A DNA stretch of 64,000 bases from Candidatus Coprousia avicola. GTDB lineage: Bacteria > Actinomycetota > Coriobacteriia > Coriobacteriales > Coriobacteriaceae. The notes below the pieces were generated by a model that saw nothing but the letters and a program-made list of their open reading frames with translations, was not told the origin of the DNA and did not search any database. Numbering within the stretch: the stretch's first letter is position 1; each line of letters opens with the position of its first letter. A program made the position numbers and the translations under genes. The stretch is taken from positions 1 to 64,000 of the forward strand of contig DVMF01000036.1 of assembly GCA_018715125.1 (NCBI GenBank), read 5' to 3'. Below, one piece after another: positions 40,120 through 49,616 of the stretch.

Positions 40120-42681
40120 GTGAAGCTCGTCGTCGCAGAGAAAAACATCGCCGCGCAGAAGATCGCGCAGCTGCTCTCCACCACCAAACCGAAAAACGAC
40201 AAGGTGTACAACACGCAGGTCTATCGTTTCGAGGTGGATGGCGAGGAATGGGTTTCCATGGGTCTTGCGGGGCACATCCTCGCGCCCGATTTTCCCGATG
40301 ACGTGCTCTTCGACAAGAAGCAGGGCTGGTACAGCGTGACGGAGGACGGTGAGGTGCTGCCCGCAGACATTCCCGACGGCCTGGCGCGCCCGCCCTACGA
40401 CACCAAACGCAAGCCCTATCTCGCCAACGGCATCTCGCTCAAGGGGTGGAAGGTGGAGAGCCTGCCCTACCTCACGTGGGCGCCCGTTCTCAAGAAGCCC
40501 GCCGAGAAGGAGATCATCCGCGTCCTCAAGAACCTTGCCAAGAAGGCCGATGCCGTCATCATCGCGACGGACTTCGACCGCGAGGGCGAGCTCATCGGTT
40601 CGGACGCGCTCGACATGGTGCGCGAGGTCGCGCCGGAGCTGCCCGCCTTCCGCGCGCGCTACTCCGCCCTCATCAAGGGCGAGGTGACGGCCGCCTTCGA
40701 GAACCTCGTCACGCTCGACCAGAATCTGGCCGATGCGGGCGAGAGCCGTCAGTATATCGACCTCATCTGGGGCGCGGTGCTCACGCGCTACCTTACGCTC
40801 GCGCGCTTCGGCGGGTTTGGCAACGTGCGCTCTGCCGGCCGCGTGCAGACCCCTACGCTGGCGCTGGTGGTCGAGCGCGAGCGCGAGCGCATGGCGTTTG
40901 TGCCCGAGGACTACTGGCAGATCCGCGGGCTCGCCGCCAAGGAGGGCGATGAGTTCAAGATCGCGCACGCGACGGCCCGCTTTACCGACAAGGCTGCGGC
41001 CGAGACCGCGTTCGCGCACGTCGAGCATGCGCAGGCGGGCACCGTCACCCAAGTGACCAAGCGCGCCCGCAAGCAGCAGCCGCCCATTCCCTTCAACACG
41101 ACGAGCCTGCAGGCCGCGGCGGCGGCGGAGGGGATATCCCCGGCGCGCACCATGCGCATCGCCGAGAGCCTCTACATGGCGGGCCTCATCTCCTACCCGC
41201 GCGTCGACAACACGGTCTATCCGCGCACACTCGACTTCGCGGGCGTGGTCCGGGGCCTCGCGGACACCAACCCGGCGCTCCGCCCCGTGGCAGCCAAGGT
41301 ACTCGCCGGGCCGATGAAGCCGACGCGCGGCAAGGTCGAGACGACGGACCATCCGCCCATCCATCCCACCGGCCAAGGCGACCCCTCCTCGCTCGACGGC
41401 GGCCAGAAGAAGCTCTACCAGCTTATCGCGCGCCGTTTTTTGGCGACGCTCATGGGTCCCGCGACCATCGAGAACACCAAGCTCGCCATCGACGTGGCGG
41501 GCGAGCCCTTTACCGCTTCGGGCGACGTGCTGGTGGAGCAGGGCTTCCGCGAGGCCTACCCGTACGGTCTCAAGCGCGACGAGCAGCTGCCGGCGCTTGC
41601 CGAGGGCGATACCGTCGACGTGCGCGACCTCAAGCTCGAGGCCAAGCAGACCGAGCCCCCGGCGCGCTACAGCCAGGGCCGCCTCGTGCAGGAGATGGAG
41701 AAGCGCGGGCTTGGCACCAAATCGACGCGCGCCTCGATCATCGAGCGCCTCTACCAGGTGCGCTACCTCAAAAACGATCCCATCGAGCCGAGTCAGCTCG
41801 GCATGGCCATCGTCGATGCGCTGCATGAGTTCGCGCCGCGCATCACCACGCCCGAGATGACGGCGGAGCTCGATCAGGACATGACGCGCGTGGCCGAGGG
41901 GCAGGACACGCAGGAGCACGTGGTCGAGCACTCGCGGACGCTGCTCGCCGGCATGCTCGATGCCCTTATCGACCATAAGGACGATCTGGGCGACCGCATC
42001 GCTGACGCCGTGACGGCGGATGCCAAGGTGGGAACCTGCCCCAAGTGCGGCAAGGACCTGGTCATGAAGACCTCTGCCAAGACCCGCGGCAGCTTCATCG
42101 GCTGCATGGGCTGGCCGGATTGCGACGTCACCTACCCCGTGCCCTCCGGCGTCAAAGTGAGCCCGCTTGAGGGCGAGGCGGCCGTGTGCCCGGAGTGCGG
42201 GGCCCCGCGCATCAAGTGCCAGCCGTTCCGGAGCAAGGCGTACGAGATCTGCGTGAACCCCCAGTGCCCCACCAACTTTGAGCCCGACCTCAAGGTGGGC
42301 GAATGCCCCACCTGTGCGGCAGCAGGCAGGCATGGCGACCTCATCGCCCACAAGTCGGAGAGAAGCGGCAAGCGTTTCATCCGCTGCACCAACTACGACG
42401 AATGCGGCGTCTCCTACCCGCTGCCCGCCCGCGGCAAGCTCGAGGCGACCGGCGAGGTGTGCGAGCATTGCGGCGCGCCCATCGTGGTGGTCGAGACGGC
42501 GCGCGGCCCCTGGCGCATCTGCGTCAACATGGACTGCCCGGCCAAAGAGCAGAAACCGGCCCGTGGGCGCGGGCGCGCGGCGACGGGCAAGTCCTCGGCT
42601 AAGAAGGGCGCTGCCGCCAAGAAGTCGTCGTCCAAGAAGACGACGGCCGGAAAAGCGACGGGCGCGCGTACGAAGAAGTAA
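40120..42681 (+). CDS. topA: Type IA DNA topoisomerase I with C-terminal zinc fingers
   Basis: KLVVAEKNIAAQKIAQLL, ATDFDREGELIG, GRVQTPTLALVVERE, LISYPRVDNTVYP, several CPxCG zinc motifs; GTG start. Confidence 0.92.
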   Translation: MKLVVAEKNIAAQKIAQLLSTTKPKNDKVYNTQVYRFEVDGEEWVSMGLAGHILAPDFPDDVLFDKKQGWYSVTEDGEVLPADIPDGLARPPYDTKRKPYLANGISLKGWKVESLPYLTWAPVLKKPAEKEIIRVLKNLAKKADAVIIATDFDREGELIGSDALDMVREVAPELPAFRARYSALIKGEVTAAFENLVTLDQNLADAGESRQYIDLIWGAVLTRYLTLARFGGFGNVRSAGRVQTPTLALVVERERERMAFVPEDYWQIRGLAAKEGDEFKIAHATARFTDKAAAETAFAHVEHAQAGTVTQVTKRARKQQPPIPFNTTSLQAAAAAEGISPARTMRIAESLYMAGLISYPRVDNTVYPRTLDFAGVVRGLADTNPALRPVAAKVLAGPMKPTRGKVETTDHPPIHPTGQGDPSSLDGGQKKLYQLIARRFLATLMGPATIENTKLAIDVAGEPFTASGDVLVEQGFREAYPYGLKRDEQLPALAEGDTVDVRDLKLEAKQTEPPARYSQGRLVQEMEKRGLGTKSTRASIIERLYQVRYLKNDPIEPSQLGMAIVDALHEFAPRITTPEMTAELDQDMTRVAEGQDTQEHVVEHSRTLLAGMLDALIDHKDDLGDRIADAVTADAKVGTCPKCGKDLVMKTSAKTRGSFIGCMGWPDCDVTYPVPSGVKVSPLEGEAAVCPECGAPRIKCQPFRSKAYEICVNPQCPTNFEPDLKVGECPTCAAAGRHGDLIAHKSERSGKRFIRCTNYDECGVSYPLPARGKLEATGEVCEHCGAPIVVVETARGPWRICVNMDCPAKEQKPARGRGRAATGKSSAKKGAAAKKSSSKKTTAGKATGARTKK

Positions 42682-42776
42682 CGGTCCGCGTCCTGTACGG
42701 TGTCCGGGCGTTCGTTTACCATGAGACGATGCCGCGCATGGCGCGGTCACCTGTTTCGCTCATTTAGGAGGCGCGT

Positions 42777-43865
42777 ATGGCCACCTGTCCTGTGTGCGGG
42801 TACGAATTCGAGCCCGCCAGTGCCGAGAACGTCCGCTGCCCTGCCTGCGGCGCGCCGCTCGCCGGTGAAAAGACGCCCGATGCGGAAGACGCGCCCGCGG
42901 CGGAGGCGGCACCTGCTGCCCCCGAGGGTGCAGAGCCTGCCTCCGGCGATAGCGCCGAGGGGCCGGTTGCCAGCGCCGACGCGGCTCCGGAGACGCCGTC
43001 TTATGAGCCCGTTGCCGCCGGCGCCCCCGGCACCGAGGTGCACCCCGTGATCGCCGACCCGTACCGCCCGAGCCCGCTCGCGCGCGCCTGGGAGGATTTC
43101 AAGGCATCGCCCGGCAAGCTCTGGATCATTCTCAAGCTCGCGCTCTTCCAGTTCGTTCCCGGGGTGGGGAGCCTCGTCCTCAACGGCTACGTCTATACCT
43201 GGGCGCGCGAGCAGGCGCTCGGCCGGCATCTGCCGCTGCCGCACAAGATCGTGCGTCCCGGCGTGCTCGACAACGGCCTCTATATCTACGGCGTCTCCAT
43301 CATCATGTCCGTCTGCCTCATCGTCCTCGGTCTCTTCTCGGCAACGGTGTTCGGCGCGCTGGGGCTCCCCCTCATCTACGTGCTGCTCGTCATCGCGTTC
43401 GCCGTGTGCTGCACGCCGTTTATGGCGGTCGTCAATATGCGCACCGCGCTCTGCGGCCGCGTGCGCTCCGGCATCAATCTCAAGCGCGCTTGGTCGCTCT
43501 TCGCCGCCCCCGGCAAGACCGGGCAGGTCTTTGCCGCGACGTGGGCGCCGCTCGCCATCGTGATCTTGTGCTCGGCGGTGCTCTATGTGCTGCTCGCGCT
43601 CGTCGTGCTGGGTTCGAGTGTCTCGGTCGCTTACGGCATGGGCACCGCCTATCACTCGGACTGGTATATCTTCGCGCAGCTCGTGGCGCTTTTCGTGTCC
43701 TGCATCCCGCTGCTGCTCGTCGTGGCGTTCGCCATCTTCTTTGTGGGCACGGTCGCCTCCATGGTGACGGCGCGCGCCCTCGGGTACTGGGTGCAGGATT
43801 TCCACCCCGAGCGGTGGCCGGAGTACCAGGAGAACGTCAAGTACTATATGGATCGCGCGGTATAG
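42777..43865 (+). CDS. Zinc-ribbon membrane protein, DUF4013-like
   Basis: N-term CPVCGYEF...CPACGAPL; C-terminal multi-pass region. Confidence 0.7.
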   Translation: MATCPVCGYEFEPASAENVRCPACGAPLAGEKTPDAEDAPAAEAAPAAPEGAEPASGDSAEGPVASADAAPETPSYEPVAAGAPGTEVHPVIADPYRPSPLARAWEDFKASPGKLWIILKLALFQFVPGVGSLVLNGYVYTWAREQALGRHLPLPHKIVRPGVLDNGLYIYGVSIIMSVCLIVLGLFSATVFGALGLPLIYVLLVIAFAVCCTPFMAVVNMRTALCGRVRSGINLKRAWSLFAAPGKTGQVFAATWAPLAIVILCSAVLYVLLALVVLGSSVSVAYGMGTAYHSDWYIFAQLVALFVSCIPLLLVVAFAIFFVGTVASMVTARALGYWVQDFHPERWPEYQENVKYYMDRAV

Positions 43866-43877
43866 GGGGCACTTGGC

Positions 43878-44540
43878 ATGCTTGATGTGGCGCCCACCGT
43901 GCCCGAGCCGCCCTTCATCACCGTAGAGGGCATCGATGGCTGCGGTAAAACGACGCAGGCGGCCCTTATGGTCGATGCGCTCGAGCGAGCGGGCTATGCG
44001 GTGCTCGCCCTGCGCGAGCCGGGCGGCGTGACGCTGTCCGAGAAGATCCGCGCCCTTCTGCTCGATCCGACGTATACCGAGATGAGCGACACCTGCGAGC
44101 TTCTGCTCTACGAGGCGGCGCGCGCTCAGCTCGTGCACGAGCGCATCGCTCCCGCCCTCGCGGCGGGGACGGTGGTCGTCTGCGACCGGTTCTTCGACTC
44201 GACGACGTGCTATCAGGCCTTTGGCGGCGGGCTCGACCGTGCGGTCGTCGGCCGCGCTAACGAGCTCGCGGTCGGCGCGTGCCGCCCACGACTCACCTTG
44301 GTCTTCGACATCGATCCGGTGGACGCGGCGGCGCGCGCGGCGGCGCGCGACGGTTCGCCGGATCGCATGGAGGCCAAAGGGCTTGCGTACCAGGAGCGGG
44401 TCGCCGCGGGGTTTCGCGCCCTCGCCGCCGAGGAGCCCGATCGCGTCAAGCTCATCGACGCGGCGCGCCCTGTCGAGGTGGTCTTTGCCGATGTCTGCAC
44501 CTGCCTGCGCGGGGCGGGCTTCGCCCTGGCAGAGGCGTAA
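43878..44540 (+). CDS. tmk: Thymidylate kinase
   Basis: FITVEGIDGCGKTTQAALM, LREPGGVTLSEKIR, VVCDRFFDSTTCYQ. Confidence 0.94.
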   Translation: MLDVAPTVPEPPFITVEGIDGCGKTTQAALMVDALERAGYAVLALREPGGVTLSEKIRALLLDPTYTEMSDTCELLLYEAARAQLVHERIAPALAAGTVVVCDRFFDSTTCYQAFGGGLDRAVVGRANELAVGACRPRLTLVFDIDPVDAAARAAARDGSPDRMEAKGLAYQERVAAGFRALAAEEPDRVKLIDAARPVEVVFADVCTCLRGAGFALAEA

Positions 44541-44549
44541 GGGGGCGCT

Positions 44550-45686
44550 ATGTCATCTCATGCTCCCGAAACCGCGAGCCTTCTCGCGGCGCTCGATACC
44601 CAGCCCCGCGTGCGGGCGTTTCTGACGCGCGCCGTCGAGAGCGACCGCACGAGCCATGCCTACCTCTTTTTGGGCGCGCCCGGCTCCGGCAAGCTCGATG
44701 CGGCCTGGGCGCTGGCGCAGGCTATCATCTGCGAGAGCCACGGCTGCGGCACCTGCGAGGCCTGCGTGCGCGTGGCCAGGCGCACGCATCCGGACGTGCA
44801 CTATCTCGCACCGGAGAGCGTAACGGGCTACCTCATCGGCCAGACGCGCGACCTCATCGAGGACGTGGCTTTGGCCCCTATCCGGGCGCACGCGAAGGTC
44901 TACATCATCGACCGGGCGGAGCAGCTGCGGGCCGATTCCGCAAACGCGCTGCTGAAAACCCTCGAGGAGCCGCCTCGCGGGGTGACCTTCATCCTGTTGG
45001 GAACCTCATCCGAAACCATTCTCCCCACCATTGTCTCGCGTTGCCAGTGCGTGCCGTTTCGCTTGGTGTCGCCTGCCGATGCGGCCGCTGCCGTCGCCCG
45101 CGCCACGGGGGCGGCGCCCGAGCGCTGCCAGATGGCCGTCGCGGTGGCGGGGAGCCCCCAGCGCGCCGTCGCGTTTCTCAAGAGCGCCGAGCGCCAGGAG
45201 GCGCGCCGCGTCATGGTGCGCGCGCTCGACGCCCTGCCCCATGCTGACGACCTCGATATCCTGAATGCCGCCAAGGAGCTCATCGTGGCGGTGAAGGCGC
45301 CGCTTGCCGAGGTGAAGTCGACGCAGGAGGCCGTGCTCAGCCAAAACGCCGATTATCTTTCGCGTGGAGCCTTGAAGCAGCTTGAGGACCGCCAGAAGCG
45401 CGAGCTCAACGCGCGGGAGCGTTCGGGTATCATGGAAGTGCTGGCGAGCGCACGTTCGCTTCTGCGCGACGTGCTGGTCGTGCGCGAGGGCATCGTCGAC
45501 GGCATCACCAATACCGACGTCGCCGAAGTCTCGAGCCGTCTCGCGGCGAAGACCGATACACCAGGAGCGGTGGGCGCCCTCGATGCCGTCGCGCGCGCCG
45601 AACGCGCCATCGCCCGCAACAGTACCCCTCAGCTGACCCTGGAGGTCATGCTCTTTGCTATCAGGAAGGCGCTTCTATGCCGCTAG
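44550..45686 (+). CDS. holB: DNA polymerase III delta' subunit
   Basis: SHAYLFLGAPGSGKLDAAWALAQA, CGTCEACVRVARRTHPDV, ANALLKTLEEPPRGVTFIL; tmk-holB-ricT order. Confidence 0.9.
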   Translation: MSSHAPETASLLAALDTQPRVRAFLTRAVESDRTSHAYLFLGAPGSGKLDAAWALAQAIICESHGCGTCEACVRVARRTHPDVHYLAPESVTGYLIGQTRDLIEDVALAPIRAHAKVYIIDRAEQLRADSANALLKTLEEPPRGVTFILLGTSSETILPTIVSRCQCVPFRLVSPADAAAAVARATGAAPERCQMAVAVAGSPQRAVAFLKSAERQEARRVMVRALDALPHADDLDILNAAKELIVAVKAPLAEVKSTQEAVLSQNADYLSRGALKQLEDRQKRELNARERSGIMEVLASARSLLRDVLVVREGIVDGITNTDVAEVSSRLAAKTDTPGAVGALDAVARAERAIARNSTPQLTLEVMLFAIRKALLCR

Positions 45687-47278
45687 TTGTTCCCGTTAAG
45701 TTTCCCTTTGCCGCGCGCGAGCTGTGGTTCGACCCGCAGGGGCTCGATATCGTGGAGGGCGATTACGCCGTTTGCTCCACGGAGCGCGGAACCGAGTTGG
45801 GGTTGGTGACCGAAGACCCGTATGAGGTGGAGGAGGCCGATCTCGCCGCGCCGCTGAAGCCGGTGCTGCGTATCGCCACGGATGCCGACCTCGACCGCGC
45901 CGATGAGCTCGCCGACCGCGGGGATGCCGCGATGACGGAGTTCAGGCGCCTCGTCAAGCAGAACGGGCTCGACATGAAGCCCGTGGGCGTCGAGTTTCTC
46001 TTTGGGGGCGAGAAGGCCGTCTTCTACTTCGCCGCCGAGGACCGCGTGGACTTCCGCCAGCTGGTGAAGGATTTGGCGTCGAGTCTCCACGTGCGCGTGG
46101 ATATGCGTCAGATCGGGGTGCGCGACGAGACGCGCCTCGCCGGCGGGTACGCCCAGTGCGGGCAGGAGCTCTGCTGCACGCGTTTTGGCGGGCAGTTCGA
46201 GCCCGTGTCCATCCGTATGGCCAAAGAGCAGGACCTGCCGCTCAACTCCTCTAAGATCTCGGGCGTGTGCGGGCGCCTCATGTGCTGTCTGCGCTACGAG
46301 TTCGAGGCGTACAAGGACTTCAAGAGCCGCGCGCCCAAAAAGAAGACGCTGATCGACACACCGCTCGGTAAGGCGAAGATCCAGGAGTACGACACCCCGC
46401 GCGAGCAGCTGGTGCTGCGTTTGGAGAGCGGGAAGGTCTTCCGGGTGAGCCTGTCAGACATGACATGCTCCGATGCCTGTAAGAAGCGTGCGGAGGAGCA
46501 GCATTGCGCCTGCCGCCCCGATTGCGTGACGCGCGACGTGCTCGAGAAGATCGAGTCGGCCGACATCTCGCTCGCCCTGCTGGAGCTCGACCGTCAGAAC
46601 GGCGTCGATGTGGGGGGCGGCCTCTCTCAGGCGGACCGCATCGTGACCTCCGGCCCCACGCGCACGAAGCGCCGCGGTCAGGACGGTTCGGGCGAGACGG
46701 GTACACCGGGGCGCAAGCGCACGCGCGGCAAGGCGGGACAGGCCGCCGGGGCCGAGGAGCGCGCGACAGGGGAGGGCGGCGAGCGCCGCCGTCGCCGCAA
46801 GCGCTCGGCAGCACCCGAGGCGGACCGCGCGACGGAGACCGCGCCCGAGAGCCGCTCCGAGAGCGGCAAGGGCACCACGGCGCGCCGTCGCCGCCGGCAC
46901 CTTTCAGCCGAGGAGCGCGACGAGGCGTTCCGCAGTGCCGCCGCGCGCGACGCCGCCCCCGCGTCCGCGGAGGCGCCGACCCCCCAGCGGTCGCGCCGTC
47001 GCCGCCACACCGCCGCGTCTGGTGCTGCGGCGGGCGAGGGACGTTCGCGCTCTGTCAAGCCGTCGATGCCCTCGGTCGCCGATCAGGTGGCAGATGGCGA
47101 GGTCAAGGTTACGCGTCGTCGTCCGGGGGACGGCGGCGGCGCGCGCTCGCAGGCTCCGCGCGACGATGCGGGCGCGCCCGATGAGGCGGCACCCAAGCGC
47201 CGGCGCCGCCGCCGTTCGCGCAAGCCTCGGGGCGAGGGAGGAGACGCCTCCGCACCCACGCCCCCTTCTGCTGAGTAG
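45677..47278 (+). CDS. ricT: PSP1 domain protein (RicT/YaaT-like) with long basic low-complexity C-terminus
   Basis: FGGEKAVFYFAAEDRVDFRQLVKDLASSLHVRVDMRQIGVRDETRLAGGYAQCGQELCCTRF, SGVCGRLMCCLRYE. Confidence 0.88.
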   Translation: MPLVVPVKFPFAARELWFDPQGLDIVEGDYAVCSTERGTELGLVTEDPYEVEEADLAAPLKPVLRIATDADLDRADELADRGDAAMTEFRRLVKQNGLDMKPVGVEFLFGGEKAVFYFAAEDRVDFRQLVKDLASSLHVRVDMRQIGVRDETRLAGGYAQCGQELCCTRFGGQFEPVSIRMAKEQDLPLNSSKISGVCGRLMCCLRYEFEAYKDFKSRAPKKKTLIDTPLGKAKIQEYDTPREQLVLRLESGKVFRVSLSDMTCSDACKKRAEEQHCACRPDCVTRDVLEKIESADISLALLELDRQNGVDVGGGLSQADRIVTSGPTRTKRRGQDGSGETGTPGRKRTRGKAGQAAGAEERATGEGGERRRRRKRSAAPEADRATETAPESRSESGKGTTARRRRRHLSAEERDEAFRSAAARDAAPASAEAPTPQRSRRRRHTAASGAAAGEGRSRSVKPSMPSVADQVADGEVKVTRRRPGDGGGARSQAPRDDAGAPDEAAPKRRRRRRSRKPRGEGGDASAPTPPSAE

Positions 47279-47314
47279 CGAGCTCCCCTAACGGGTACCG
47301 TGTAACCATCGCCA

Positions 47315-47345
47315 CCCTCCCTCGACCTTACCGGGGGAGGGTTTT
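47315..47345 (+). terminator. Terminator after the PSP1 gene
   Basis: CCCTCCCTCG / CGGGGGAGGG then TTTT. Confidence 0.65.
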
Positions 47346-47351
47346 GCGTAT

Positions 47352-48134
47352 ATGGATGCACGGGGGTGGATTGGGGCGCGGGCCGGTGCCGTGCGCGAGC
47401 GCCTGCAGGCAGCGCTGCTCGAGGCGCTCTCGCCCACCCGATGCGCCGGCTGCGAGCGAAGGGGCGTGCTCATCTGCGACGCGTGCCTCGCGCGCCTTGC
47501 CCTGATCGACCCGAAAACGTCGTGTCTTGCCTGCGGGGCGCCGTTCGGGTCGCTCATCTGCACCGAGTGCGCCGGCGCGCCGCGCGCCGGGGAGGTGCCG
47601 CCACGGGTGCGCGACGGGCCCGACCGCGTGCTCGCCATGGCGGTTTTCGCCGACCCGCTGCCGCGCATCATCCGCGCCTACAAGGATGGGGGCGAGAAGC
47701 GTCTCGCCCCGCTGATCGCGCAGATGCTCGTCGATTGCGCCGAGCACGCCGAGGAGGTGGCGCCCGAGCGATACGGGGGTATCCTCACCGCCGCGGATGC
47801 GGTGACATTCGTGCCCGTGACAGCGCGCGCCTGGCGGCGGCGCGGCTTCGACCATATGGAGGATATCGCGCGCGCCTTCGCGGCGGAGACGGGTCTTCCG
47901 GTCGTTGACGCGCTCGTCAAACGCGGTAGCGCCGACCAACGCGCCCTCGGCCGCACGGGGAGGCAGGCGAGCGCCCGGGGTGCCTACGAGGTGGTTGCCG
48001 ACGTGGGCGGCGAGCGCCTGCTCCTTCTAGACGACGTCATCACCACCGGGGCGACCATCGCCGCCGCTGCGAGCTCGCTTGCCGCATCCGGCGCGGCGCG
48101 CGTGGACGCCTTGGCTGCCGCGCGCGTATGGTAG
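47352..48134 (+). CDS. comF: ComF family phosphoribosyltransferase-like protein
   Basis: CAGCERRGVLICDACLARL, CLACGAPFGSLICTECAG, VPVTARAWRRRGFDHMEDIARAF, LLLDDVITTGATI. Confidence 0.88.
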   Translation: MDARGWIGARAGAVRERLQAALLEALSPTRCAGCERRGVLICDACLARLALIDPKTSCLACGAPFGSLICTECAGAPRAGEVPPRVRDGPDRVLAMAVFADPLPRIIRAYKDGGEKRLAPLIAQMLVDCAEHAEEVAPERYGGILTAADAVTFVPVTARAWRRRGFDHMEDIARAFAAETGLPVVDALVKRGSADQRALGRTGRQASARGAYEVVADVGGERLLLLDDVITTGATIAAAASSLAASGAARVDALAAARVW

Positions 48135-48157
48135 GTGCCGTGATGCCCGCGACCTGC

Positions 48158-48163
48158 TATAAT
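48158..48163 (+). promoter_or_regulatory. Extended -10 promoter element
   Basis: TGCTATAAT directly before the structured non-coding interval. Confidence 0.6.
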
Positions 48164-48169
48164 GCCCAT

Positions 48170-48440
48170 CGTCCCTCAGGCTGTGGTTGCGGGCGCCCGG
48201 CGCCCTAGTCCAAGACAGACGCGGTCGAAAGGATCCACGTAAGCGTCCGCGTGCGCGCGGCGCGATCATGGCGCGTCCTAGAGGTAAGCCGCACCGCCCG
48301 TTTCTACCTTTTGGGGCAATCCCGCCCCGCGGGCGAGCGGGCTAGTCGTGAAGGGTGCCGCGGCACCCCGAGCAAACGCCCCAGTGCGCAGGTGTGGGGT
48401 CAAAGACCAGGTCAGCTGAGGGGCTTGGGACAGCATGCCG
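48170..48440 (+). ncRNA. Structured ncRNA candidate, probable raiA RNA (boundaries approximate)
   Basis: Non-coding interval between comF and hpf/raiA loci, extended -10 promoter, 5'/3' closing pairing CCCTCAG-g-CTG (48173-48183) with CAGCTGAGGG (48413-48422), internal hairpins (e.g. GGGTGCCGCGGCACCC 48353-48368). Confidence 0.6.
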
Positions 48441-48499
48441 CTCTCCTCTCGAGGGCGGATCGAGGTCGCTCGGGCGGCGGGTAAAGGACGGACGGTACC

Positions 48500-49453
48500 A
48501 TGGTGGGGACGACGAGAACGGTTGTGGCAAAGGCGGCGGCGCTCATCTGCGCCGGGGTGATTGCGCTCGGCGTGAGCGGCTGCTCGCTCACGGTACCGCC
48601 GCTCTCGGAGGCCGAGGCGCCCCAGACGTACGCGCAGACCATTGACGACAGCCTGCTGGTCGCGCCGGGCACGCTTACCGTCGCCGTGGACACGGCGGAC
48701 GCTCCGCAGGCCATGGCGCAAAACGGCGGTATCGAGGGCTACGACGTCGATTTCGCCCGCCTGCTCGCCGCGCGCATGGGGCTCGATCTGAATGTCGTCG
48801 AGGGGACCTCCGCCGAGTCGACGGTGGGCGAGGGGCTCGCCGATGTGTACCTCGGTGCCGAGACGAGCGACGGTTCCTCGTCCATCACCGTCTCCGGTGT
48901 CTATCTTGAGAACGCGACCGCGGTTTTCGGTCGTACCGAGAGCGCCGGCACCGGGCTCACCTCTGACGTGCTCGCCCAGGCGGTCGTGGGCGTGCAGGAG
49001 AGCTCGGCCTCGCAGGAGGTGCTCGTGCGCGCGGGCATCGCTTCTACCCAACAGACGTTCAGCAACGTGAACGCGTGCTTCGAGGCGCTGGGCCAGGGCC
49101 AGGTGGACTACGTGGTCTGCGATGCCACGGCGGGCGCCTATCTTGCCCGCGCCTATCCCGGCGTGACGTTTTTGGGAACGCTCAGCACCACGACGACCTT
49201 CGGTCTTGCCACAAGCGCGGATGCGGGCGACCTGACCGATGCGCTCACCCAGGCTCTTGACGACATTACGTCGGACGGTTCCATCGACGCGGTGCACACC
49301 GCGTGGTACGGGCATCTTCCCGTGAGCCTTGCCAATACGGCCGTCTCGGGGGTGACGGTGGCGGATACCGGCACGGATGACGATTCGTCTGCCGATGCCG
49401 CGACGACGAGCGACGCTCCGTCCGACCCCGACAGCATGAACAGCCTCGACTAG
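48500..49453 (+). CDS. Lipoprotein with bacterial extracellular solute-binding (SBP_bac_3-like) domain
   Basis: Lipobox LGVSGCS; GTLTVAVDTADAPQAMAQNGGIEGYDVDFARLLAARMGLDLNVVEG. Confidence 0.8.
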   Translation: MVGTTRTVVAKAAALICAGVIALGVSGCSLTVPPLSEAEAPQTYAQTIDDSLLVAPGTLTVAVDTADAPQAMAQNGGIEGYDVDFARLLAARMGLDLNVVEGTSAESTVGEGLADVYLGAETSDGSSSITVSGVYLENATAVFGRTESAGTGLTSDVLAQAVVGVQESSASQEVLVRAGIASTQQTFSNVNACFEALGQGQVDYVVCDATAGAYLARAYPGVTFLGTLSTTTTFGLATSADAGDLTDALTQALDDITSDGSIDAVHTAWYGHLPVSLANTAVSGVTVADTGTDDDSSADAATTSDAPSDPDSMNSLD

Positions 49454-49616
49454 CGCTCGCCCCTCTTGCGCTAACCCCTCGTCTTGTCCAGCCTGCATCG
49501 GTGGACGGGGTGCATGTTCTCGTCAGCGGGCATCCGCTTGGCGCGGTGCTCAACTCGCGCGGGTTTGGGTACAACGTGAGTACCCAGTCCTATCCCCGAG
49601 GAGAACAGGAGCATTC

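Noticed and set aside
39769-42750. 993-aa minus-strand ORF
   Set aside because: Antisense shadow of topA and the transporter gene, typical of GC-rich DNA; no recognisable protein motifs
48170-48440. tmRNA, RNase P RNA or 6S RNA as explanation for the structured region
   Set aside because: No ANDNYALAA-like tag frame, no RNase P P4 signature (e.g. GAGGAAAGTCC) seen, and the gene context fits raiA RNA better
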